64,000 bases of DNA from Pseudomonadota bacterium (GCA_016125375.1 WGLU01000001.1:248001-312000), one strand, 5' to 3'; positions 1-8,542 are shown, counted from the first letter of the stretch. A program made the numbers and translations. The notes: generated from the sequence alone by a model not told the origin.

Positions 1-2
1 AC

Positions 3-776
3 ACGTTTCTACGGCCACTCCGCGCGCAATCACGGGATGCTCTCCGGCAATGGTTGAAGGCTCGTGGTTATTCGTGGCTGGAGGACCCCAGTAATGCGAA
101 TCGAGCTTTCAAACGCGTCAGGCTTCGGGAGCTTATGCAGCAAAATGCGGATGTCCTGAATGCAGAAGCACTGGCCAGCACTGTGGATGCATTGATTGAT
201 GCTGACAATCTTTTGAATACACAAGCGCACAACTGGATTGCTTCCCATGCAAGAGAGGTCATTCCGGGCGTCTTTGTATGCGGCCATACGTTGGAACAAT
301 TGCCGGATGAACATCTTCTGCGCGTTTTTTCAGGGCTCTCGCAACGCCTGTCACCTATGGCAGATATTCCCCGTGGTTCAAAGGTGCTGCAAGCCCTTAA
401 AAACATGCGAACAAGGCATCACGTACGTTTGGGGGCGTTGGATGTTTGGCACACAGCTGTGGGTTTTGTGCTGGCGTCGACAGCTTATGGTCATGCGGAT
501 TTCTTTACCATAAAAAATGCAGGTAAGTCCTTGCACACCAACCAGATTCAGTTTGGACGTGATTTGCCGGCCAAACTACGTCAGAGCATTTTTAAACGGT
601 CATTTTTTCCGTTAACCATCAGAAATCATATGCCTTTCTGGTGTGATGATGAGGGAAGAATTGCAGCGGCATTTGCAGGTGAGGGGTTAACCCTTCCGGG
701 CCAGACCACACAGCTTTTGGCAGAATGGTCACCGGACCCCGTGCATTTTCTTGCCTTGCAGAGTGTGCGCGACTAA
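3..776 (+). CDS. tilS: tRNA(Ile)-lysidine synthase, C-terminal part
   Basis: The frame is open from the left edge, so the ATP-binding N-terminus lies outside the window. The visible start reads TFLRPLRAQSRDALRQWL and then GYSWLEDPSNAN, which is the TilS pattern of an R-x-x-L stretch followed by W-x-(E/D)DPSN just after the N-type ATPase domain. TilS ligates lysine to C34 of the AUA-reading tRNA-Ile in the cytosol. The remaining about 240 residues form the helical middle and the C-terminal domain. ftsH follows 17 nt downstream, a tilS-ftsH order common in bacteria. A TTG at 54 could be mistaken for a start but is internal. Confidence 0.88.
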   Translation, partial: TFLRPLRAQSRDALRQWLKARGYSWLEDPSNANRAFKRVRLRELMQQNADVLNAEALASTVDALIDADNLLNTQAHNWIASHAREVIPGVFVCGHTLEQLPDEHLLRVFSGLSQRLSPMADIPRGSKVLQALKNMRTRHHVRLGALDVWHTAVGFVLASTAYGHADFFTIKNAGKSLHTNQIQFGRDLPAKLRQSIFKRSFFPLTIRNHMPFWCDDEGRIAAAFAGEGLTLPGQTTQLLAEWSPDPVHFLALQSVRD

Positions 777-817
777 GATGAACAAACATTTTAATGACCA
801 ATTCCGAGGACTTTCCC

Positions 818-2725
818 GTGGGTAATAATCGTAACGTTCTGATATGGCTTTTGATGCTGGTGGCTTTCTTCCTGATGTGGGCATCTTTCCAAAGGGAGAA
901 CGTCCAGAGCGGGCGGGAGATTACCTATACCGAGTTTATGAAGAATGCGGATGAGGGCGTCTACAGCCAAGTACGTATCCGCGGTGAAAAATTGATGGGT
1001 GTGCGTGCCGATGGCGCAGACCGTAGCATCGCTCCATACGACCCGGATATGGTCAAAATCCTGCGCGACCGTGGTGTGAATGTACGGGCTGAGGCAACTG
1101 ACCCGGGCGTGATGTCCATTCTGCTGGGCTGGGTGCCCATGCTGATCTTCATCGCGTTCCTGTTCTGGATGATGCGCCAGCAAATGGGCGGCAAGGGCGG
1201 AGCCATGTCGTTCGGGCGCTCCCGCGCAACGCTGCTGACAGAGAACCAGATTAAAGTCACCTTTGATGATGTGGCAGGCGTGGACGAAGCCAAGCAGGAG
1301 TTGGAAGAGATTGTCCAGTACCTCAAAGACCCGGGCCGCTTTAGCCGCTTGGGTGGTAAGATACCGAAAGGGGCTTTGCTCGTAGGTTCGCCCGGTACAG
1401 GTAAAACCTTGCTGGCCAAAGCCGTAGCGGGTGAGGCTGGTGTACCGTTCTTCAGCATCTCAGGTTCCGACTTTGTGGAGATGTTCGTGGGTGTTGGTGC
1501 CGCTCGGGTGCGTGACCTTTTTGAACAGGGTAAAAAGAACGCTCCCTGCATTATCTTTATCGATGAGATTGACGCCGTTGGCCGTCACCGTGGTGCGGGT
1601 TTTGGTGGTGGTAACGATGAGCGTGAACAAACGCTGAACCAGTTACTGGTAGAAATGGATGGCTTTGACTCGAACGAGGGTGTCATCCTGCTTGCAGCAA
1701 CCAACCGTCCCGATGTGCTTGATCCGGCATTGATGCGTCCGGGCCGTTTTGACCGTCAGATTGTTGTACCGCTGCCGGATATTCGTGGCCGTACGCAGGT
1801 GCTGAAAACCCACATGCAGAAAGTGCCGTTGGGCGCAGATGTGGATGCCGAGGTTATTGCCCGCGGTACGCCGGGTTTCTCGGGTGCTGACCTTGCCAAC
1901 CTTGTCAACGAAGCTGCCCTGATGGCCGCCCGCCGTAACAAGCGTTTGGTCGATATGGAAGATTTTGAAGCAGCCAAAGACAAAGTAATGATGGGTGCGG
2001 AACGCCGCAGTACCGTCATGACGGACGAGCAGAAAAAGACAACGGCTTACCATGAGGCAGGACACGCTATTGTAGCCATGTATTTGGACGGGCCGACCGA
2101 CCCGGTACACAAGGTCACCATCATCCCTCGCGGTCGTGCGCTTGGTGTCACCATGCAGTTGCCGGAGGAAGACAAGTTCACCTATGACCGGAAATATCTG
2201 GAGAATCAGATTTCCATTCTCATGGGCGGCCGTCTGGCAGAGGAGCTGGTGATGAACCAGATGACGACCGGTGCAGGTAACGACATTGAGCGCGCGACGA
2301 ATCTTGCACGTAAAATGGTTTGCTCGTGGGGTATGAGTGACAAGATGGGCCCGCAGACCTTTGGTGAAGGCGAAGGTGAGGTTTTCCTCGGTCGTGACTA
2401 CGCCTCCCAGAAGTCCGCCTTTGTATCGGAAGAAACATCCGCTGCTGTTGACCGTGAGATCCGCAAGTTCATTGATTCGAACTATGACCGGGCCAAAAAG
2501 CTGTTGCAGAAGCACATGGACAAGTTGCATCAGCTGTCCCAAGCGTTGCTGGAATATGAAACGCTGGACAAGCACCAAATTGACGATTTGTTCTCCGGCA
2601 AAGGTATCGTTGTGAAAAGCAGCTACCAGCGCAAAAAAAGCGCAGGTGGTAAAGATGTTGGCAAAACCACAACCAAGCCCAAAAGCAAATCCAAGCCCAA
2701 GGGCGACCCAATCCCCGAAGCGTAA
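818..2725 (+). CDS. ftsH: ATP-dependent zinc metalloprotease FtsH
   Basis: Membrane-bound AAA+ protease that degrades misfolded membrane proteins and regulators such as RpoH and LpxC. An ATG at 794 is in frame but has no ribosome site. The GTG at 818 lies 7 nt after GAGGA and begins [12 protein letters not shown], like typical FtsH N-termini, so I prefer it. Numbering from 794: first membrane segment at about 14-30, periplasmic loop, second segment at about 105-122, Walker A GSPGTGKT at 198-205, Walker B IIFIDEID near 253, SRH region, and zinc motif HEAGH at 420-424. The C-terminus is lysine rich. Walker A has Ser where FtsH almost always has Pro. Confidence 0.97.
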   Translation: MGNNRNVLIWLLMLVAFFLMWASFQRENVQSGREITYTEFMKNADEGVYSQVRIRGEKLMGVRADGADRSIAPYDPDMVKILRDRGVNVRAEATDPGVMSILLGWVPMLIFIAFLFWMMRQQMGGKGGAMSFGRSRATLLTENQIKVTFDDVAGVDEAKQELEEIVQYLKDPGRFSRLGGKIPKGALLVGSPGTGKTLLAKAVAGEAGVPFFSISGSDFVEMFVGVGAARVRDLFEQGKKNAPCIIFIDEIDAVGRHRGAGFGGGNDEREQTLNQLLVEMDGFDSNEGVILLAATNRPDVLDPALMRPGRFDRQIVVPLPDIRGRTQVLKTHMQKVPLGADVDAEVIARGTPGFSGADLANLVNEAALMAARRNKRLVDMEDFEAAKDKVMMGAERRSTVMTDEQKKTTAYHEAGHAIVAMYLDGPTDPVHKVTIIPRGRALGVTMQLPEEDKFTYDRKYLENQISILMGGRLAEELVMNQMTTGAGNDIERATNLARKMVCSWGMSDKMGPQTFGEGEGEVFLGRDYASQKSAFVSEETSAAVDREIRKFIDSNYDRAKKLLQKHMDKLHQLSQALLEYETLDKHQIDDLFSGKGIVVKSSYQRKKSAGGKDVGKTTTKPKSKSKPKGDPIPEA

Positions 2726-2745
2726 GTTAGGAACGGAGTAAACGG

Positions 2746-4107
2746 ATGAAACGCCAGTTCTTCGGCACCGACGGGGTGCGTGGTAAAGCTAATACCGGTA
2801 ATCTGACGCCAGAGATGGCCATGCGCCTGGCGCAGGCAGCTGCGCAAGTGTTCCGTGCGAACTCAACGCAGGCACGCCCAACAGTTATTATTGGTAAGGA
2901 CACGCGCCTGTCAGGCTATATGTTCGAGTCGGCCATGGAAGCAGGCTTTACCAGCATGGGCTTTTATACCCTGATGGTCGGCCCTATGCCCACACCGGCC
3001 GTAGCGCTGCTGACCCGCAGCCTGCGTGCGGATTTGGGCGTTATGATTTCTGCTTCACACAATCCTTTCCAGGATAACGGCATCAAGTTCTTTGCCGGTG
3101 ACGGGTTCAAACTGGCGGACGAGCTGGAAATGCAGATCGAAGACCTGATGCTCCATCCTGAGAAAATCCAGTTGGCTGAGGCCGATGCGATTGGTCAGGC
3201 CGTCCGTGTGGATGATGCTGCCGGCCGATACATGGAGTTCTGCAAGACGACCGTAGACCGGGATTTTAAACTCGACGGGATGAAGGTTGTTGTGGATTGC
3301 GCGAATGGCGCGACCTACAAAATTGCACCGAAGATTTTCTGGGAACTGGGTGCTGAAGTTATTCGTATTGGTTCCAACCCTGATGGGCGCAACATCAACC
3401 AAAAATGCGGTTCAACCGACCCGGATGCCATGCGCAGCGCGGTTGTCGCTTTTAATGCAGACATTGGCGTTGCTTTGGATGGTGATGGTGACCGCCTTAT
3501 CCTGTGTGACGAGCATGCACGCGTTATTGATGGGGATCAGATTATGGCTGCCATTGCGGCCGACTGGCATGCCCGCGGCCTGCTTAAGGGGCAGGGGCTG
3601 GTTGCCACGCAAATGAGCAATATGGGTCTTGAGCGGTTTATGCTCGATAAAGGCCTGCACCTTGTTCGCGCCAACGTTGGTGATCGCTATGTGGTCGAGG
3701 CCATGCGCGCAGGCGGGTACAACTTTGGTGGTGAGCAGTCGGGTCACCTGATTTTTATGGATCATGTAACGACTGGTGACGGGATTGTTGCAGCGCTCCA
3801 GTTCCTGTCGGTGATGAAACGTACGGGCAAAAAGGCCTCCGAACTCGCACGCACATTCATGCCGTACCCGCAATCCCTCCAGAACGTGCGTTTGACGGGG
3901 CTGACTGCGGACGAAGTGTTGGGTAAGGGCGCCGTGCAGGCTGTGATTAAGGATTCCGAGAGCAGCCTGAACGGTCATGGCCGTGTGCTCATCCGCAAAT
4001 CCGGTACAGAACCTGTGATCCGCGTGATGGTAGAGGCTGCGGAAGAAACCGCCGTAAATGCCCACCTGAGCCGCATTGTGGCAGCTATCGAAGCTAATTT
4101 GGCCTAA
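2746..4107 (+). CDS. glmM: Phosphoglucosamine mutase
   Basis: Converts glucosamine-6-phosphate to glucosamine-1-phosphate for UDP-GlcNAc, peptidoglycan and LPS synthesis. The 453 residues match the family length. Seen: FFGTDGVRG at the N-terminus, phosphoserine loop ISASHNP with the catalytic Ser at 104, metal loop DGDGDR at 245-250, sugar-binding GGEQSGH, and phosphate-binding RKSGTEP near the end. It starts 20 nt after ftsH with GGAACGGAG upstream, probably cotranscribed with it. Many alphaproteobacteria also keep glmM next to ftsH. A hairpin terminator follows. Confidence 0.97.
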   Translation: MKRQFFGTDGVRGKANTGNLTPEMAMRLAQAAAQVFRANSTQARPTVIIGKDTRLSGYMFESAMEAGFTSMGFYTLMVGPMPTPAVALLTRSLRADLGVMISASHNPFQDNGIKFFAGDGFKLADELEMQIEDLMLHPEKIQLAEADAIGQAVRVDDAAGRYMEFCKTTVDRDFKLDGMKVVVDCANGATYKIAPKIFWELGAEVIRIGSNPDGRNINQKCGSTDPDAMRSAVVAFNADIGVALDGDGDRLILCDEHARVIDGDQIMAAIAADWHARGLLKGQGLVATQMSNMGLERFMLDKGLHLVRANVGDRYVVEAMRAGGYNFGGEQSGHLIFMDHVTTGDGIVAALQFLSVMKRTGKKASELARTFMPYPQSLQNVRLTGLTADEVLGKGAVQAVIKDSESSLNGHGRVLIRKSGTEPVIRVMVEAAEETAVNAHLSRIVAAIEANLA

Positions 4108-4141
4108 GCTGTAACTTTCTCCACTCGAGCCAAGAAATACT

Positions 4142-4170
4142 AAAACGGCAGGTTCGCCCTGCCGTTTTAA
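4142..4170 (+). terminator. Intrinsic terminator after glmM
   Basis: An 11-bp perfect stem AAAACGGCAGG/CCTGCCGTTTT with a five-base loop starts 34 nt past the glmM stop. The T-run is short (TTTT), so it may be leaky, and the next gene lies only 20 nt on. Confidence 0.75.
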
Positions 4171-4189
4171 CTTGTAAGGAGGGGACTGT

Positions 4190-4474
4190 ATGATCTCTAA
4201 CTGCGCAAGTTGTGGGTACAACGCCTATGCTGACCCCGTCACGGGGATTGTTCGCCGCAAGGATGAGGTAACGGGTGCGTTTGAGCCAGCCAGTGTTCAG
4301 CCGCTCGGTCAGTTGCCTGATTCTACGGTGGCTACAGTTGCAGGACAGGACACATTATCCTCAGGTGTACTGAGTGCATCTCTTGCTGTGCAAGAAGGTG
4401 CAGCTCCTGCGCGTATCGGTGGTGCTTATATAGAGCAACCCCAGATTCCTGCCGGTGTGTCGGTAGAGGCTTAG
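4190..4474 (+). CDS. Unknown 94-residue protein with N-terminal CxxC
   Basis: Not recognised. A strong ribosome site (AAGGAGGGG) lies just before the ATG and a perfect hairpin follows the stop, so a gene is likely although it is short. The N-terminus MISNCASCGYNAY carries a C-x-x-C pair that could bind metal or form a disulphide. The rest is Ala/Val/Pro-rich and looks disordered. No signal peptide or membrane segment is visible. Codon use matches the neighbouring housekeeping genes. It sits behind the glmM terminator and so may be read through from ftsH-glmM or have its own promoter. Confidence 0.6.
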   Translation: MISNCASCGYNAYADPVTGIVRRKDEVTGAFEPASVQPLGQLPDSTVATVAGQDTLSSGVLSASLAVQEGAAPARIGGAYIEQPQIPAGVSVEA

Positions 4475-4487
4475 TATCCAAATGCGG

Positions 4488-4515
4488 AAAGCCGCCCCGG
4501 AAGGGGCGGCTTTCT
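4488..4515 (+). terminator. Intrinsic terminator between convergent genes
   Basis: An 11-bp G+C-rich stem AAAGCCGCCCC/GGGGCGGCTTT with loop GGAA, placed between the stop at 4474 and the opposing stop at 4520. The T-tail is better on the plus strand, but it may serve both genes. Confidence 0.85.
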
Positions 4516-4519
4516 TACG

Positions 4520-5239
4520 TTAGAGGTGCGGCAATAGCGGCGCGAGTGTGGGCTCATCGCCCCAGCGCAGGGTGAGGTGGGCACGCAGCATGAGTCGGTA
4601 ATCACCCAGTGGGCAGATGACCGCACGCATGACGTTGTGCAGGCCCATCCTTGTGAGCGCATCCGCAAGCGGCAGAGCCACATCAACGCCCCAACCTTCT
4701 GCAAATTGCAACAGGCACAGTGCATGGAGTTGCTTGAGAGCCTCTTCGGGATCACCCCATATCACCATCAGCGCCGTCGCCAGCGCGCAGGTGGTGGGTT
4801 TATCGAACAGACCTTTGCACACATGTACCGTATCGTGGGTGATGTAGAAAGCAGCCGCAGAAAGGGCGGCAGCCAGCATCGGCTCTGTATGCGGAAAGCC
4901 GTTGGAGAGGACTTTGAGAAACACCACCGCTTTTTCGTCCAGCTCGGCCGGTTTGGCATCGGCGACGGCATCGCACAGCCAGATGATATTCCGGACCCGT
5001 TCGGGGTCGGCGGAATGCACCTCGGCCGAGAGGACGAAGTTGGAGATGGCGTGTTCGTAGATGTTTTCCAGACTCCCCACAAGGGCGCTGCGCTGTTCGG
5101 CGCTGAGAGCCGCATTCCGGAACAGGCGCGCCACATGGAGGCCGCGATTGTCCTGAATGTTTGGGGTTTTGTCAGTCAGATAGTCGCATACGGTCTTGAA
5201 CAGGTCCGCAGGCGGCATGGCGGAATGCGGAGAGGTCAT
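4520..5239 (-). CDS. Unknown helical protein
   Basis: Not recognised. An upstream in-frame ATG exists at 5308, but the ATG at 5239 is preceded by AGAGGTG at proper spacing and begins MTSPHSAMPPADLF, so I chose it (239 aa). The sequence is rich in Ala, Leu and amphipathic helices with several Cys residues (for example near CALATAL and LHALCLLQF), like a helical-repeat protein. No membrane segment, signal peptide or catalytic motif stands out. It is transcribed alone, converging on the 4190 gene and lying downstream of the rpoH terminator. Confidence 0.6.
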   Translation of the reverse strand: MTSPHSAMPPADLFKTVCDYLTDKTPNIQDNRGLHVARLFRNAALSAEQRSALVGSLENIYEHAISNFVLSAEVHSADPERVRNIIWLCDAVADAKPAELDEKAVVFLKVLSNGFPHTEPMLAAALSAAAFYITHDTVHVCKGLFDKPTTCALATALMVIWGDPEEALKQLHALCLLQFAEGWGVDVALPLADALTRMGLHNVMRAVICPLGDYRLMLRAHLTLRWGDEPTLAPLLPHL

Positions 5240-5336
5240 GGTCACCTCTGGGCACGGGGTTGAAGGGGAAATCTTAAGAAAAACGGCAATAAGTGCGTAT
5301 AAAGCCACACTACCCCATTTCGCACTGTGCGGGCAA

Positions 5337-5367
5337 TGCGAAAAGCCCCGCTTGGAGGACGGGGCTT
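5337..5367 (-). terminator. rpoH terminator
   Basis: Perfect 8-bp stem AAGCCCCG/CGGGGCTT with a nine-base loop, followed on the minus strand by TTTTCG. It lies 36 nt after the rpoH stop. Confidence 0.75.
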
Positions 5368-5402
5368 GACGACTGGCTAACTTATTATGGTGGTCGGACT
5401 TC

Positions 5403-6254
5403 TTAGGCGGCCTTTTTCACCATAAACTTGCGGATCTTGTTAAAAGCGCGCACTTCCAACTGGCGGACACGCTCGCGGGAGATGCCGTAACGGTGGCTCA
5501 AATCTTCCAACGTAATCACTTCTTCACGCAGGCGGCGGGCAATCAGGATGTCGCGTTCGCGTTCGTCCAGTTGAGTCAGCGCTTCTTTCAGGGATGCGTG
5601 GCGCATGGAGAAAATCTCTGTTTCGCTGTACGACTCTTCCTGATTGGGACGCTCTTCAACCAGCCAGTCCATCCATTCGCTGCCAACATCGGCAGAGATC
5701 ATGGCGTTCAGGCTTTGGTCGCCGGACATCATGCGTTGGTCCATACCAATCACTTCCTCGGTTTTTACACCAAGCTCGTGAGCAATAATTTCGATAGCTT
5801 CTTCGCTCAGCGCTTCGTTCTCTACCTCGCGGAGGCGGTTACGCAGCTTGCGCAGGTTGAAGAACAGCTTCTTCTGTGCGGCTGTCGTACCAATCTTGAC
5901 CAGCGACCAGGAGTGCAGGATATATTCCTGAATAGAAGCTTTAATCCACCACATGGCGTAGGTGCTCAGGCGGAAACCCTTATCCGGGTCAAAGCGGGTG
6001 ACGGCATGCATCAGGCCGATGTTACCTTCCTGAATCAGCTCGCTCAGGGGCAGGCCGTAGCCGCGGAAGCCGATGGCAACCTTAACAACCAGACGCAGGT
6101 GGCTGTTAATCAGGCGGTGTGCTGCCTTACGTTCTTTCTTTTCCAGCCAGCGGCGGGCGAGGTCTTGCTCCTCCTCGAAAGACAAAGTCGCGTACTGCTG
6201 AATCGAGTTGATGTACTGCTGTACGGCTTTCATATCTTCTGTGTATCGCGCCAT
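5403..6254 (-). CDS. rpoH: RNA polymerase sigma-32 factor RpoH
   Basis: Heat-shock sigma factor directing RNA polymerase to chaperone and protease promoters. The 283 residues fit the family. Visible: region 2 with LSELIQEGNIGLMHAVTRFDP and STYAMWWIKASIQEYI, the RpoH-specific box QKKLFFNLR at 127-135, and region 4 helix-turn-helix LEDLSHRYGISRERVRQLE near the C-terminus. It is monocistronic with its own terminator. FtsH, which degrades RpoH in enterics, is encoded nearby. The 150-nt 5' leader can form alternative hairpins (see the separate entry). Confidence 0.96.
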   Translation of the reverse strand: MARYTEDMKAVQQYINSIQQYATLSFEEEQDLARRWLEKKERKAAHRLINSHLRLVVKVAIGFRGYGLPLSELIQEGNIGLMHAVTRFDPDKGFRLSTYAMWWIKASIQEYILHSWSLVKIGTTAAQKKLFFNLRKLRNRLREVENEALSEEAIEIIAHELGVKTEEVIGMDQRMMSGDQSLNAMISADVGSEWMDWLVEERPNQEESYSETEIFSMRHASLKEALTQLDERERDILIARRLREEVITLEDLSHRYGISRERVRQLEVRAFNKIRKFMVKKAA

Positions 6255-6288
6255 CTTCTTCTGCTTCCCTTAAATGCTTCCCAAAAGT

Positions 6289-6335
6289 CCGAGGCTTACG
6301 TTTCTTTGCCGTAGCCTTGATTTATCAGGCCTCGG
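6289..6335 (-). promoter_or_regulatory. Foldable rpoH 5' leader
   Basis: In the rpoH leader CCGAGGC at 6289-6295 pairs perfectly with GCCTCGG at 6329-6335. A competing inner pairing joins GGCTTACG (6293-6300) to CGTAGCC (6310-6316) with one bulge. The two share bases and so could be alternative folds 35-80 nt upstream of the start codon. Function is inferred only; many rpoH leaders are thermally controlled, but neither stem covers the ribosome site. Confidence 0.3.
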
Positions 6336-6405
6336 GCACCATATGATTTTTATCGTCCGGTGCTTGTAATCGTTTATGGGCAGGTGCGAAAGATTGGAAC
6401 TGACC

Positions 6406-6435
6406 AAACCGCTGACAGCGGTTTTTATTGTTTTT
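6406..6435 (+). terminator. Orphan terminator-like hairpin
   Basis: Perfect 8-bp stem AAACCGCT/AGCGGTTT with loop GAC, followed on the plus strand by a T-rich tail (TTATTGTTTTT). Both flanking genes are on the minus strand, where the hairpin lacks a T-tail. It would therefore end a plus-strand transcript for which no gene is visible, perhaps a small or antisense RNA from 6255-6405. Confidence 0.4.
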
Positions 6436-6437
6436 AA

Positions 6438-7391
6438 TCAGATGGTTACTTTGAATAAGTCGAGAATTTTCAGCATGTCTTCTGGTGGCTTTGTCGAAAA
6501 TTGCAAAACTTTTTTTGTATGCGGATGTGTAAAGCCCAAAACCGCAGCGTGCAGGGCTTGATGGTCAAGCGCAGCAACGGCTTTCGCTTGCTCGAGGGTA
6601 AGTTCGGGCCATTTTTTAGGGCGGGCGTAGACAGGATCGCCCAGTACCGGATGCCCCAAATGTTGCATATGAACACGTATCTGGTGGGTACGCCCCGTGT
6701 GTAATTTGAGTCTGGCCAGACAGAATGGTGCAAAACGCGCTAATACTTCATAGGCTGTTTTTGCTGGTTTTCCTCCACTTTTGAGGACTGTCATTTTTTT
6801 TCTATCACCCGGATGGCGACCTATGTTTCCCTCGACCTCACTTTTGGAAGGTGAGAGTTGTCCGGTCAAAATAGCCAGATAAAAGCGTTCCATTGTGCGG
6901 TTAGCAAATTGTTCGCTGAGCCCTTGATGGGCAATATCGTCTTTGGCAACGACCATGACACCGCTGGTGCCTTTATCAAGCCTGTGCACAATACCTGGAC
7001 GTTCAACGCCACCAATACCGGATAATTTACCGCCGCAGTGGTGGAGCAGGGCGTTGACCAGCGTACCGTCAGGGGTGCCGGTTGCAGGATGCACGGCCAT
7101 GTCTGCGGATTTGTTGATGACAATAAGGTGCTCATCTTCGTACAGAACATCCAGCGGTAGGTTCTGGGGGAGGACACCTAGCGGCGTTGGGGCAGGGACA
7201 GTGACAACATAAACATCTCCAGTGGATGTTTTATGACCGGTTTTTGTAACGGGCTGCCCATCGCTACGGCAAACGAGACCATCCGCAATCAATTTTTGCA
7301 CGCGTGCGCGGGACAGGTCTGCCAGTGCTTCTGTCAGCAACTGGTCTAACCGCTGGCCGGATGTATGGGCTGTAATGGTGTGCTGTGTCAA
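6438..7391 (-). CDS. rluD: Ribosomal large-subunit pseudouridine synthase, RluD type
   Basis: Isomerises uridines in 23S rRNA (helix 69 for RluD itself). N-terminal S4-like domain begins SGQRLDQLLTEAL. The catalytic core has HRLDKGTSGVMVVAKDD with the catalytic Asp, then NRTMERFYLAILTG and LKLHTGRTHQIRVHM. The frame can be extended to a TTG at 7463, but TTG 7391, after GGGAA and starting MTQHTITAHTSG, fits the family N-terminus better. Which RluA-family member it is cannot be proven by eye. The position next to rpoH is common in alphaproteobacteria. Confidence 0.9.
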   Translation of the reverse strand: MTQHTITAHTSGQRLDQLLTEALADLSRARVQKLIADGLVCRSDGQPVTKTGHKTSTGDVYVVTVPAPTPLGVLPQNLPLDVLYEDEHLIVINKSADMAVHPATGTPDGTLVNALLHHCGGKLSGIGGVERPGIVHRLDKGTSGVMVVAKDDIAHQGLSEQFANRTMERFYLAILTGQLSPSKSEVEGNIGRHPGDRKKMTVLKSGGKPAKTAYEVLARFAPFCLARLKLHTGRTHQIRVHMQHLGHPVLGDPVYARPKKWPELTLEQAKAVAALDHQALHAAVLGFTHPHTKKVLQFSTKPPEDMLKILDLFKVTI

Positions 7392-7457
7392 AGCTTTTCC
7401 CGTGTACGCTGTTTGCAGGCAAGTTAGCAAAAAAATAACGCGACCACAATTTTCCCC

Positions 7458-7486
7458 TTGCAAGGAAAAAGCTAAAAACGTATATG
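7458..7486 (+). promoter_or_regulatory. tRNA-Glu promoter
   Basis: TTGCAA at 7458-7463 and TATATG at 7481-7486 are 17 nt apart, and the tRNA begins 17 nt after the -10. This is a good sigma-70-type match. Confidence 0.7.
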
Positions 7487-7502
7487 TACCTCTGTTCCGA
7501 GG

Positions 7503-7578
7503 GCCCCCTTCGTCTAGAGGCCTAGGACGCTACCCTTTCACGGTAGAAACAGGGGTTCGATTCCCCTAGGGGGTACCA
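7503..7578 (+). tRNA. tRNA-Glu (UUC)
   Basis: 76 nt with encoded CCA. Acceptor GCCCCCT pairs with AGGGGGT (G:U at the top pair), anticodon stem CTACC/GGTAG encloses loop CTTTCAC with anticodon TTC, and T-arm AGGGG-TTCGATT-CCCCT is intact. It has its own promoter and terminator. It marks the left border of the accessory stretch. Confidence 0.97.
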
Positions 7579-7615
7579 AACAAAAACGCCTGCCTTGTGC
7601 AGGCGTTTTTGTTTG
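7579..7615 (+). terminator. tRNA-Glu terminator
   Basis: Very long perfect stem AACAAAAACGCCTGC/GCAGGCGTTTTTGTT with loop CTTGT, beginning directly after the tRNA CCA. Confidence 0.92.
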
Positions 7616-7714
7616 GTTTAATTTTTTATTGAGTCCCAAAAATAAAGGGTATAGCATCCCGCTACTCTTTAACTTTTCTCTCTTTTTACTGCTTTCCAGA
7701 CACATGAGGCACAT

Positions 7715-8416
7715 ATGATTGCCGCTGCTGTTGTGATTGTACTGGTGATTGCCGGTTACATCATTGTCCGCCATTTGGGGCGCGTTGCCGACCGGGCGGA
7801 AAAAGAAAACACGCAAATGGCGGAAACGCCGACCACCCCACCTGTATTCGCAGCTCCCGCTGTGATGCCGCCCGTCCGTCCGACGACGTTGCCGGATGAT
7901 GAAGAGGAAGCTCTTCCCACGCCTGCGCCGGAAGACGCTATGCCGGCACCTGTGCCGGTGCCTGCGACCATGCCGGTTCAGCCCCGTTCGCGTGCTTTAC
8001 CGCTGGTCCGTGGCTATACGGCGGCTGAGGTCAAGGACCGCATGAACCAACGGAGTGCGGAAAACGAGCGCACCGGACGTTTTGTCCCGTTCCCGGTCTT
8101 TGGCCTGGTGATGTCCTGCAAGAAGGATATCCGGTCCGAGGCTGACAAGTGGCTCTCCGACGCGGGTATCTACAGCTACGCCCAGCGGGGATTCCTTAAG
8201 GGCAAGCAGAAACCCGAGGACCTGATCCTTGCGGTTAACGATATGCTGCCCGAGCTCAAGCGCCGTGGTGCTGATCGCATCATCCTGTTCTATTACGGTC
8301 CGCAGAGTGCGCTGACCAAGATCCTGGAACTGCTCCTGACCGTTGCTGATGTGCAGGTTATGGAGTATGTGCACGGCAAGGGCTATCAGCCCGGGTTTGT
8401 GCACTATCGTTCCTGA
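7715..8416 (+). CDS. Membrane-anchored protein with SAVED-like C-terminal domain (tentative)
   Basis: The start ATG follows GAGG. One N-terminal membrane helix (IAAAVVIVLVIAGYIIV, about residues 2-18) leads to a long Pro/Ala/Glu-rich linker (about 35-95), then a soluble domain of about 135 residues. The end of that domain, IILFYYGP...LTVADVQVMEYVHGKGYQPGF, resembles the last strand-helix-strand of SAVED domains (hydrophobic strand, F-Y-x-G-P, helix, V-x-x-Y...Y-x-P). This is pattern memory, not a search result; the domain could be something else. It is the first of the C-ending-codon genes, standing alone behind a pyrimidine-rich leader (7663-7698). Confidence 0.6.
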   Translation: MIAAAVVIVLVIAGYIIVRHLGRVADRAEKENTQMAETPTTPPVFAAPAVMPPVRPTTLPDDEEEALPTPAPEDAMPAPVPVPATMPVQPRSRALPLVRGYTAAEVKDRMNQRSAENERTGRFVPFPVFGLVMSCKKDIRSEADKWLSDAGIYSYAQRGFLKGKQKPEDLILAVNDMLPELKRRGADRIILFYYGPQSALTKILELLLTVADVQVMEYVHGKGYQPGFVHYRS

Positions 8417-8426
8417 CAAGCGTAAT

Positions 8427-8459
8427 AAGACCCGCCGTGTTGCGGGTCTTTTCTTTTTT
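8427..8459 (+). terminator. Intrinsic terminator after the 7715 gene
   Basis: 9-bp perfect stem AAGACCCGC/GCGGGTCTT followed by TTCTTTTTT, 10 nt past the stop. Confidence 0.92.
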
Positions 8460-8523
8460 GCGCTGCCAGAACGATTTATGGGTTTTTTCTGTTGCATTAA
8501 GATTTTGGTTCATAGATAGTTAC

Positions 8524-8542
8524 GGAATGCTTACGGCATTCC
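8524..8542 (+). promoter_or_regulatory. Inverted repeat upstream of the AAA+ gene
   Basis: Perfect 7-bp arms GGAATGC/GCATTCC around TTACG, then TTATTGTTT. It lies about 98 nt before the AAA+ start and after the previous terminator, so it is either a backup terminator or an operator. Confidence 0.4.
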
